Below are positions 1 to 5,071 of a stretch of DNA of 5,427 bases, piece after piece (positions within the stretch are counted from its first letter, which is position 1; each line of letters opens with the position of its first letter). Made by a program: the position numbers and the translations under genes. The notes beneath the pieces were generated by a model, which had not been told where the DNA came from, ran no database searches, and worked only from the letters and a program-made list of their open reading frames with translations. This DNA is from Spirochaetota bacterium. Its GTDB lineage: Bacteria; Spirochaetota; UBA4802; UBA5368. The stretch is from assembly GCA_017998475.1 (NCBI GenBank), contig JAGODA010000226.1:1-5427 (forward strand), given 5' to 3'.

Positions 1-618
1 CACCTGAAGGGCGTTACGGAGTCCGCCGCTCCCCGTAAATCGGGCGTTCCCTACAATGACGCGAAGGCCGACACCGAGGCGCTCGTCCGCGAATATCACG
101 AATCGGGGAAAATCGACTGCGTCATCGTGCGCCCGGCCAATGTTACCGGCCCCGGGAGCGTGTGGGTGACCGATATCGTCGAGCGGATGCGGGACATGAT
201 GGTGCCGCTCATCGACGGCGGCAGGCACAGCGCGAGTCTGGTGTACGTGGACAGCCTTGTGGACGGCATCATCCGCGCGGGCACCATGGACGCGGCCCCG
301 GGGAAGTCGTATCACTTTCGCGACGACTGGAGGGTAAGCTGGAATCGGTACGTGACCGACCTGGGCGCGATGATCGGAAAACGTCCGAGGGGCGCCGTCC
401 CCTTTCGGGCCGCATGGGCTGCGGGATGGCTGCTTGAAAAGGCGCTCACCCCGTTCGGCGTCCGCGCGCCGCTCACCCGGCTTGCCGCTGGTGTGATGGG
501 CAGGGACAACGACGTGGACACCGCGCTCGCCCGCGAAGAGCTCGGCTGGGGCACCGTTGTCTCCTACGATGAAGCCATGCAAAAGATAGGGGACTGGGTA
601 CGGGCGCGTTACGCGTAG
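1..618 (+). CDS. NAD-dependent epimerase / 3-beta-hydroxysteroid dehydrogenase-like extended SDR (5' truncated)
   Basis: The reading frame is open from the first base and ends at TAG 616-618, giving the last 205 residues; the N-terminal Rossmann GxxGxxG region lies left of the window. Seen: the SDR catalytic pair YNDAK (Tyr codon 52-54, Lys codon 64-66), followed by RPANVTGPGS, the usual segment after the active site in extended SDRs that helps shape the cofactor/substrate pocket. Next come a YVDSLVDGI stretch and a C-terminal substrate-binding part with W-x2-Y and a final 'EELGW' helix. Family knowledge: this C-terminal layout is typical of NAD(P)-dependent oxidoreductases or epimerases acting on a hydroxyl group of sugars, steroids or other lipids. 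The 3-beta-HSD-like tail and the SCP2-like neighbour make a lipid substrate slightly more likely than a nucleotide sugar, but this is inference. An internal GTG at 127 is not the start, because coding sense and the catalytic Tyr lie upstream of it. A 63-base gap separates it from the next gene. Confidence 0.87.
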   Translation, partial: HLKGVTESAAPRKSGVPYNDAKADTEALVREYHESGKIDCVIVRPANVTGPGSVWVTDIVERMRDMMVPLIDGGRHSASLVYVDSLVDGIIRAGTMDAAPGKSYHFRDDWRVSWNRYVTDLGAMIGKRPRGAVPFRAAWAAGWLLEKALTPFGVRAPLTRLAAGVMGRDNDVDTALAREELGWGTVVSYDEAMQKIGDWVRARYA

Positions 619-662
619 TTACGGCGCGGCGGTCCCGGGTCCTGCGTTAAAGATACAAACAT

Positions 663-668
663 TATAAT
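663..668 (+). promoter_or_regulatory. Perfect TATAAT hexamer upstream of the SCP2-like gene (possible -10)
   Basis: TATAAT stands in an AT-rich patch (about 645-668) between two GC-rich genes. No good -35 hexamer is found 16-18 bases upstream. A start 7 bases downstream would fall near 675, inside the ribosome binding site at 671-676. It may therefore be a chance match, or a promoter giving a very short leader. Weak call. Confidence 0.25.
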
Positions 669-670
669 CG

Positions 671-676
671 GGGAGG
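671..676 (+). promoter_or_regulatory. Ribosome binding site for the SCP2-like gene
   Basis: GGGAGG lies 5 bases before the ATG at 682. It fixes the start of the 119-residue protein and supports it as a real gene. Confidence 0.75.
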
Positions 677-681
677 TATCG

Positions 682-1041
682 ATGAAGCTTTCACTGCTGC
701 TCTTCATCCTGTATCGCAAGCTTAAAAGCGCCGTGCGGACCAACCGGGCGTACCGGAGCCACATCGGAACGGTGCGGCTGAAAATCCTCATAAAGACCGC
801 GGACGGGCGGCGAGGGAGGCTTTTCGTTTTCGACCGGGGGACGCTCTCCACGAAGACCGGAGGAAAGCACACGGCCGATGCCGCGCTGGTGTGGTCCGAT
901 GCCGCGACCGCCTTTCGGGTGATGGTCTCCGGCAGCGACGAGCAGTCGTTCCGGGCCGCGGCCGAAGGGAAACTCAAGGTCGAGGGAATGGCGTATTATA
1001 TCCAGTGGTTCACCGACGGCATCAAGCTGGTGATGAAGTAA
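682..1041 (+). CDS. Small SCP2-like (sterol carrier protein 2 family) lipid-binding domain protein
   Basis: This complete 119-residue protein starts at ATG 682 behind GGGAGG and ends at TAA 1039-1041. Residues 1-18 are hydrophobic then basic (MKLSLLLFILYRKLK), which could be an amphipathic or membrane-touching helix; no clear signal-peptide cleavage site follows. Residues 30-60 form a beta-rich part (VRLKILIK, GRLFVF). Residues 66-119 contain 'DAALVWSDAATAFRVM', then 'FRAAAEGKLKVEG' and a closing helix. The 'GKLKVEG' signature after a helix, preceded by a ...D.. strand, is the pattern I associate with SCP2-fold domains, which bind sterols, fatty acyl-CoAs or other hydrophobic ligands in a tunnel. 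The size matches a single SCP2 domain. The family assignment is by pattern only, and the ligand is unknown. It lies between an SDR and a ThDP enzyme on the same strand, which suggests a lipid carrier or chaperone for that pathway (inference). Confidence 0.62.
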   Translation: MKLSLLLFILYRKLKSAVRTNRAYRSHIGTVRLKILIKTADGRRGRLFVFDRGTLSTKTGGKHTADAALVWSDAATAFRVMVSGSDEQSFRAAAEGKLKVEGMAYYIQWFTDGIKLVMK

Positions 1042-1045
1042 ACGG

Positions 1046-1064
1046 TGCGGCCGCGCGCGCCGCA
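1046..1064 (+). other. GC-rich inverted repeat between the SCP2-like and ThDP-enzyme genes
   Basis: TGCGGC (1046-1051) is complementary to GCCGCA (1059-1064), with a 7-base CGCGCGC loop. It begins 4 bases after the TAA of the SCP2-like gene. No T-run follows, so it is not a textbook intrinsic terminator. It could be a transcript-stabilising or attenuating hairpin, or simply a result of the local CG richness. Confidence 0.35.
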
Positions 1065-1093
1065 TACGACGAAATACATCAAATTCAAGAGAG

Positions 1094-1098
1094 AGGAG
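1094..1098 (+). promoter_or_regulatory. Ribosome binding site for the ThDP-enzyme gene
   Basis: AGGAG, within GAGAGGAG, lies 7 bases before the ATG at 1106. This supports that start over any internal one; the first motif of the protein begins only about 20 residues later. Confidence 0.8.
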
Positions 1099-1105
1099 AA
1101 CGATT

Positions 1106-2776
1106 ATGGCGGACATAAAGGCGGGCCATCTGATCGCGAAATACCTTAAAGAGATAGAAGGAATCGATACCGTGTTCGGCATATCCGGAGGGCACATCGA
1201 ATCCATGCTCGACGGGTTTACCGAGTATTCCATCCGCACCATCGACGTGCGTCACGAACAGGCCGCCGCGATGATGGCGCACGCGTATTCGGTCTACACC
1301 GGCCGCCCCGGCGTGTGCTTCCTTACCGCCGGCCCGGGCTTTACCAACGGCCTTACCGGAATCGCCAACGCTTTCATGGATAACGTGCCGCTTGTGGTGC
1401 TCTGCGGAAGACACCCGCTCCGCGACGACCTGAAAGGGGCGCTTCAGGAGATGAACCAGATCGACATGGTGAAGCCCGTCACCAAATGGGCGGCGACCTG
1501 TTACGACGCGAAACGCATTCCCGAATACATGGCGATCGCCTTTCGCAACGCTTCCATGGGTAGGCCCGGTCCCGTGTTTCTGGAGCTTCCACCCGACATA
1601 CTGAACATCACCATCCCCGCGGAATCGGCTCCCGTCCCCGTAAAAGTGAAGCGCAGTTACGCGGTCGTGCCCGCGGACGAGGAGCTCGCGGCCGCGGCGG
1701 CCATCATCAACTCCGCCAAAAAGCCGCTCTTTCTGGGCGGCACCGGCGTGGGATTCAGCGCATGCTCCGACTGCCTGGGCTCGTTCGTGGAAAAGACCGG
1801 CATCCCCTTCATGCTTCTCAATTACGGCCGCGGCGAGCTTCCCGACACGCACCCGCTGTCGCTGTGGGACTGCGGGAACGTCGGGCTCATGATGACCATC
1901 AGCCAGGCCGACGTAATCGTCGCCGCGGGGCTCAGGTTCAACTGGCTCCTCATGTCCGGCGATATCTTTCCGCCCGGAGTGAAGATGGTGCGCATCGACA
2001 TCGATCCCCGCGAGATCGACCGAAACCGCAGGGCCGACGCCGGGCTGGTGGGCGACATCGGCTCCGTGCTCGGCCGCCTGCTGCCCCTGCTCGAAAAGAG
2101 GGAGCACGGCGAATGGGTGAAGACCCTGCGCGCGGCGAGCCACTCGTTTATCGATTCCGAGCTCAAGGCGCGCGAAACGGCCTCGGACCCCATCCATCCG
2201 ATCCGCCTGGTGGCGAAGATACAGGAAGTTGTGGGCGAGGACGCACTCTACGTGGTGGACGGCGGGGACACCAGCTACTTCGGGCAGGTCGGGCTCTTTT
2301 CGCGCCAGAAGGCCGGGGTCATCGGGAGCGCGTCGGGGCTCCTTGGCTGCCTGGGGACCGGCATACCCTTCGGGATCGCCGCGAAGCTCGCCCGGCCCGA
2401 CAGACCGGCGGTGGTACTCAACGGAGACGGCTCCTTCGGCTTCAACTCGATGGAGTTCGACACCATGGTGCGCCACAACATCCCGGTGGTGGTCGTGGTG
2501 AACAACGACTGCGCCTGGGGCATGATCAAGCACAGCCAGGAGCTGTCCATCGGCGGCGACCGTCTGCAGTGCGCCGAGCTCGGCTCGCGGCGCTACGACC
2601 AGATGGTGGAAGGCCTTGGCGGCCACGGCGAGTTCGTGACGAAGGACGAGGAGATCGTCCCGGCGCTCGAGCGCGCGCTCGCGTCGGGCAAACCGGCCTG
2701 CGTGAACGTGATGACCGATCCGACAGTAACCAGTCCGGCCACGCCGCTCTTCTACCAGTCGCTGAAGATGGAATAG
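1106..2776 (+). CDS. Thiamine-diphosphate-dependent enzyme, acetolactate synthase superfamily, benzaldehyde-lyase-like
   Basis: Complete, 556 residues, the usual length for this superfamily. Domain order: N-terminal PYR domain (about 1-170) with the ThDP-activating Glu51 in 'VRHEQAAAMMAHAY' and 'GPGFTNGLTGIANAF' at 76-90; central domain (about 190-330) with 'GGTGVG' at 211-216; C-terminal PP domain (about 365-540) with the ThDP/Mg2+ motif GDG (440-442) ending in NN (466-467), then WGM. Known family chemistry: the ThDP ylide attacks a 2-keto acid, aldehyde or 2-hydroxy(acyl) ketone to make or break a C-C bond. Distinctive: residues 28-31 read GGHI, with His30 where acetolactate synthases carry a PGG-type loop; 'LQEMNQIDM...TKW' at 113-128 also recalls benzaldehyde lyase. 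The FAD-contacting RFDDR of true acetolactate synthases is replaced by RFNWL at 277-281, and no regulatory small subunit is adjacent. I therefore favour a lyase/carboligase over branched-chain amino-acid synthesis. The substrate is unknown. Probably cytoplasmic; 13 bases separate it from the next gene. Confidence 0.9.
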   Translation: MADIKAGHLIAKYLKEIEGIDTVFGISGGHIESMLDGFTEYSIRTIDVRHEQAAAMMAHAYSVYTGRPGVCFLTAGPGFTNGLTGIANAFMDNVPLVVLCGRHPLRDDLKGALQEMNQIDMVKPVTKWAATCYDAKRIPEYMAIAFRNASMGRPGPVFLELPPDILNITIPAESAPVPVKVKRSYAVVPADEELAAAAAIINSAKKPLFLGGTGVGFSACSDCLGSFVEKTGIPFMLLNYGRGELPDTHPLSLWDCGNVGLMMTISQADVIVAAGLRFNWLLMSGDIFPPGVKMVRIDIDPREIDRNRRADAGLVGDIGSVLGRLLPLLEKREHGEWVKTLRAASHSFIDSELKARETASDPIHPIRLVAKIQEVVGEDALYVVDGGDTSYFGQVGLFSRQKAGVIGSASGLLGCLGTGIPFGIAAKLARPDRPAVVLNGDGSFGFNSMEFDTMVRHNIPVVVVVNNDCAWGMIKHSQELSIGGDRLQCAELGSRRYDQMVEGLGGHGEFVTKDEEIVPALERALASGKPACVNVMTDPTVTSPATPLFYQSLKME

Positions 2777-2780
2777 GACC

Positions 2781-2785
2781 GGAGG
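2781..2785 (+). promoter_or_regulatory. Ribosome binding site for the zinc dehydrogenase gene
   Basis: GGAGG lies 4 bases before the ATG at 2790, just after the TAG of the ThDP gene. The tight 13-base junction leaves no room for a promoter or terminator, so the two genes are read as one operon. Confidence 0.8.
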
Positions 2786-2789
2786 CGCC

Positions 2790-4004
2790 ATGAAAGCCCT
2801 GCTCTTCGACGTGAACGTGGCGAAGTTCCTTGCCATACAGGCCCTGCGGCCCGTAAGCGCCTCGTTCTGCTACGGCGGGCCCTTCGCAACGATACGGCCG
2901 GCCGATATTCCCGAACCGGCGCTTCCCTCGCAGGAATGGGTAAAGATCAGAACGAAACTCTGCGGAGTCTGCGGGAGCGATATCAATCTCATCATGCTAA
3001 AGGACTCCCCCACGGCGTCGCCCTTCACCTCGTTTCCCTGCGTACCGGGGCACGAGTTCTGCGGCGAGATCGTCGAGACCGGCAGGGAGGTCCGCTCCTG
3101 CGCCGTCGGCGACCTGGTCACCGTGATGCCCTTCCTCGGCTGCGTGCCGCGCGGGATCAAGCCCGTGTGCCGCAGCTGCGCCTCGGGCATTCCCGGAAAC
3201 TGCGAGAACTTCGCCGGGGGCGCCTTCTCGCCGGGCATGTTCACCGGCATCTGCCGCGACGTGAGCGGCGGTTTCGCCGAGTACGTCGTGGCTCACCGCA
3301 GCCAGGTGTTCCGTGTCCCGAAGGGCGTCAGCCCGGAGTCGGCGACTCTCACCGAGCCGCTGGCGGTCGGCCTGCAGGCGGTCATCGACAACATGCCGGG
3401 ACACAATGATCGAGTGCTCGTCATCGGCGGAGGGGTTATCGGCGCGATGGTCGTCAAGTCCATCCGGGCGCTTGGCGGCCGGTGCGACATCACCGTGGTC
3501 GAGCCCGCGCGGCACTGCGCCGACTACTGTATAAAGTCGGGGGCCGACCGGGCGATCGCCGGCGGGCTTATAGAGGCGGCCGTGGATATCGCCGGCGGAA
3601 AGGCTTACCGTCCGCTCCTCGGCGAGCGGGTGGTGATGGGAGGGTTCGAGCGGATCTACGACACGGTCGGACACGCCGACACGCTGAACCTGTCGCTGAG
3701 GATCCTCGCCGCCGACGGCGTGCTCTCGGTCATCGGGATCGGCAAGAACGTCACCCTCGACCTCACGCCGCTGTGGCTGAAGCTTCAGACCGTAAAAGGA
3801 TGCTACGGCTACCGGTACAATCCGGTGAAGGGGGGAGGGACGAAGCAGGCGTTCGAGTCGGCACTCGACCTCATCGCGAAGAAGAAGGTGCGCGTGGACG
3901 ATATGCTCACGCACACATTTCCAATCGGGGAGTATCGCGCCATGATCGAGATGAATATGAACAAGTCGCTCCACGGGGCGATCAAGACGGCGATACGTTT
4001 CTGA
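2790..4004 (+). CDS. Zinc-dependent medium-chain alcohol dehydrogenase (MDR superfamily), variant structural-zinc loop
   Basis: Complete, 404 residues, longer than the roughly 340-380 usual for the family. N-terminal GroES-like catalytic domain: Cys61 in GVCGSD, His88-Glu89 in PGHEF, and Glu189 in TEPLAVG form the expected catalytic-zinc environment. Structural-zinc lobe: Cys118, Cys127, Cys130 and Cys138, spaced x8-x2-x7 instead of the common x2-x2-x7. Rossmann domain: 'VLVIGGGVIGAM' at 209-220 binds the dinucleotide, and Glu238 at the end of the next strand suggests NAD+ over NADP+ (inference). About 20 extra residues (roughly 10-35) sit between the first strand and the usual start of the domain. 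The family reversibly oxidises alcohols or polyols to ketones or aldehydes in the cytoplasm. From memory, a poorly characterised MDR subfamily shares the 'GCV-x-RGI-x-P-x-C' loop. Being downstream of a ThDP carboligase/lyase, it may act on that enzyme's hydroxyketone or aldehyde. The start is supported by GGAGG. It converges with the barrel gene 28 bases away. Confidence 0.92.
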   Translation: MKALLFDVNVAKFLAIQALRPVSASFCYGGPFATIRPADIPEPALPSQEWVKIRTKLCGVCGSDINLIMLKDSPTASPFTSFPCVPGHEFCGEIVETGREVRSCAVGDLVTVMPFLGCVPRGIKPVCRSCASGIPGNCENFAGGAFSPGMFTGICRDVSGGFAEYVVAHRSQVFRVPKGVSPESATLTEPLAVGLQAVIDNMPGHNDRVLVIGGGVIGAMVVKSIRALGGRCDITVVEPARHCADYCIKSGADRAIAGGLIEAAVDIAGGKAYRPLLGERVVMGGFERIYDTVGHADTLNLSLRILAADGVLSVIGIGKNVTLDLTPLWLKLQTVKGCYGYRYNPVKGGGTKQAFESALDLIAKKKVRVDDMLTHTFPIGEYRAMIEMNMNKSLHGAIKTAIRF

Positions 4005-4011
4005 TCTTCCC

Positions 4012-4026
4012 GCGCCTGGCCGGCGT
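4012..4026. terminator. Weak hairpin between convergent genes, possible terminator
   Basis: In the 28-base gap between the two convergent stops, GCGCC (4012-4016) can pair with GGCGT (4022-4026, one G-T pair) around a 5-base loop, followed on the + strand by TGTT. The stem is short and the T-run poor. No better terminator is visible, so this is only a candidate. Confidence 0.22.
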
Positions 4027-4032
4027 TGTTAC

Positions 4033-4893
4033 TTACAGCGCGAATTCCTTCTTTAGCACAAGGAAGAACTGCGCGTATCCCGCGCCCGCGACGACATCGG
4101 AAACGGTCGTCGTTGAAAAACCGGTGGCGGTGATGTCCATTTTCAATCCGCCGAGTATCGACAGGCCAATCTCCTCGAAGGCCAGGCCGATGCCGAGCTC
4201 GGCGCCGAATCCGATGCTCTGTTCTTCCCTTGGTTCAACCTCAACACCCAATACCTTCAGGTCCCTGAGCGGCGCATTGTATATCCACAGGCCCGACTGC
4301 AGGGCAAGTGAGAAGATACCCAGCGGAAGCGTGCTGAAATCGCGGAAACCGGCTATCCATCCGCTTCCCGACATTTCGTATTTGCCCGGATCGATTTCAT
4401 CCCCGACAGCGAAGGGAGGATCTGAAGAGACGCTTTTCTGGTCGCGGAACGCTTTCCACCCACGGAAGCCAAAGAAAAAGTGTGTGAAACCCATGTCTCC
4501 AGGCTCAATGAAGAGCTTCAGCCCCAGGGTGGCGTCAAATGTGTAGAAATAGCCGGAACCCTTCGATTCAATTGTATACTCCGTCCCGTTGATCTCTTCG
4601 TCCCATTCGAGCGTGTCGAACGATACCCGCGTAAATCCCAGTCCCACCGCCAGGAACTGGTAGTTCAGAAGCATCCCGAGGTCGAACCCGGTACTGCGGC
4701 CGCTTCCAAGGGCGGAACTGCTGTCCGTATCCTGAACAAAACCGAATATCGCGCTTCCCGCTCCTACGCCGCCGTGCAGCATGAGACCGGCGTTCGTGCT
4801 GTTCACCTCGTCCGCGAATGCCCGGGTCCCGAATGCCGCGATGAACAGCAGTACGGCAACGCGCTTGAGGAGTGAGCCGTGAATTGTTTTCAT
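4033..4893 (-). CDS. Exported protein, probable outer-membrane beta-barrel
   Basis: Complete, 286 residues, from ATG (4891-4893) to TAA (4033-4035). The frame is open further upstream, to an ATG at 4962. The start at 4893 is preferred because GGAGGA sits 5 bases before it and it begins a textbook signal peptide: MKTIHGSLLKR, then the hydrophobic core VAVLLFIAAF, then an A-x-A site (AFA, residues 25-27) with cleavage before Asp28. The mature part is rich in Gly, aromatic residues and alternating polar/hydrophobic stretches (for example 'YFYTFDATLGLKLFI', 'IGFGAELGIGLAF', 'AGYAQFFLVLKKEFAL'), as in small membrane barrels. The last residue is Leu rather than the typical terminal Phe/Trp of barrel-assembly signals, though a Phe stands two before it. 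I do not recognise a specific family, and transport or adhesion roles cannot be told apart. It has its own promoter at 5008-5036. Its codons are less GC-rich at third positions than those of the neighbours and include TCA and CTA. Confidence 0.8.
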   Translation of the reverse strand: MKTIHGSLLKRVAVLLFIAAFGTRAFADEVNSTNAGLMLHGGVGAGSAIFGFVQDTDSSSALGSGRSTGFDLGMLLNYQFLAVGLGFTRVSFDTLEWDEEINGTEYTIESKGSGYFYTFDATLGLKLFIEPGDMGFTHFFFGFRGWKAFRDQKSVSSDPPFAVGDEIDPGKYEMSGSGWIAGFRDFSTLPLGIFSLALQSGLWIYNAPLRDLKVLGVEVEPREEQSIGFGAELGIGLAFEEIGLSILGGLKMDITATGFSTTTVSDVVAGAGYAQFFLVLKKEFAL

Positions 4894-4898
4894 CGAAA

Positions 4899-4904
4899 TC
4901 CTCC
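4899..4904 (-). promoter_or_regulatory. Ribosome binding site that sets the barrel-protein start
   Basis: Read on the minus strand, GGAGGA lies 5 bases upstream of the ATG at 4893. This decides against the 23-residue upstream extension, whose ATG at 4962 has no such site and would bury the signal peptide. Confidence 0.8.
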
Positions 4905-5007
4905 GGCAAGTATATATTGAGGCGATGTGTGAGTCCGCCCGCGCTTCTTCGAACAACGTCACTCAGGATGCCGTATGACACGTGGATCCGGTTTGTCGTG
5001 AGTGGAT

Positions 5008-5036
5008 AATATATGGTACATTAGGGAATATGTCAA
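5008..5036 (-). promoter_or_regulatory. Strong sigma-70-type promoter for the barrel gene
   Basis: On the minus strand a perfect -35 TTGACA (5031-5036) is followed after exactly 17 bases by TATATT (5008-5013), five of six matches to the -10 consensus. The expected transcription start is near 5001, giving a leader of about 108 nt before the ATG at 4893. The AT-rich patch stands out from the GC-rich surroundings and lies in the only non-coding interval between the two minus-strand genes (4894-5071). Confidence 0.72.
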
Positions 5037-5048
5037 CCGGAGGTCCGG
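5037..5048. repeat. Short GC-rich inverted repeat abutting the -35 box
   Basis: CCGGA (5037-5041) and TCCGG (5044-5048) are inverted copies around GG, directly next to the -35 hexamer of the barrel promoter. It could be an operator half-site pair or part of a weak end-of-transcript hairpin for the upstream membrane-protein gene. In GC-rich DNA such a short repeat may also be chance. Confidence 0.25.
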
Positions 5049-5071
5049 GGTATGGAGAAAAACCGCCCGAT

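Noticed and set aside
1106..2776. Naming the ThDP gene ilvB
   Set aside because: The RFDDR motif is missing, His30 is atypical, and no small-subunit or other branched-chain amino-acid gene is next to it.
1085..2836. 583-codon open frame on the minus strand opposite the whole ThDP gene
   Set aside because: It is codon-aligned with the sense gene, so it stays open simply because the sense gene avoids TTA, CTA and TCA. The product is His/Arg/Val-rich with no motif, typical of an antisense shadow in GC-rich DNA.
2997..3974. 325-codon open frame opposite the dehydrogenase gene
   Set aside because: Also codon-aligned antisense, with His/Asp/Arg-rich low-sense protein; same explanation as for the ThDP gene.
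3482..4546. 354-codon plus-strand open frame spanning the dehydrogenase 3' end and the barrel gene antisense
   Set aside because: It crosses two well-supported genes in the wrong frame or strand, begins with an Arg-rich nonsense stretch and has no family signal.
4894..4962. 23-residue N-terminal extension of the barrel protein from ATG 4962
   Set aside because: It has no ribosome binding site and would place the signal peptide internally; GGAGGA marks the start at 4893.
4568..4981. 137-codon minus-strand frame starting in the barrel leader, as a possible upstream peptide
   Set aside because: It uses GTG without a ribosome binding site, overlaps the barrel gene in another frame and is Arg-rich without motifs.
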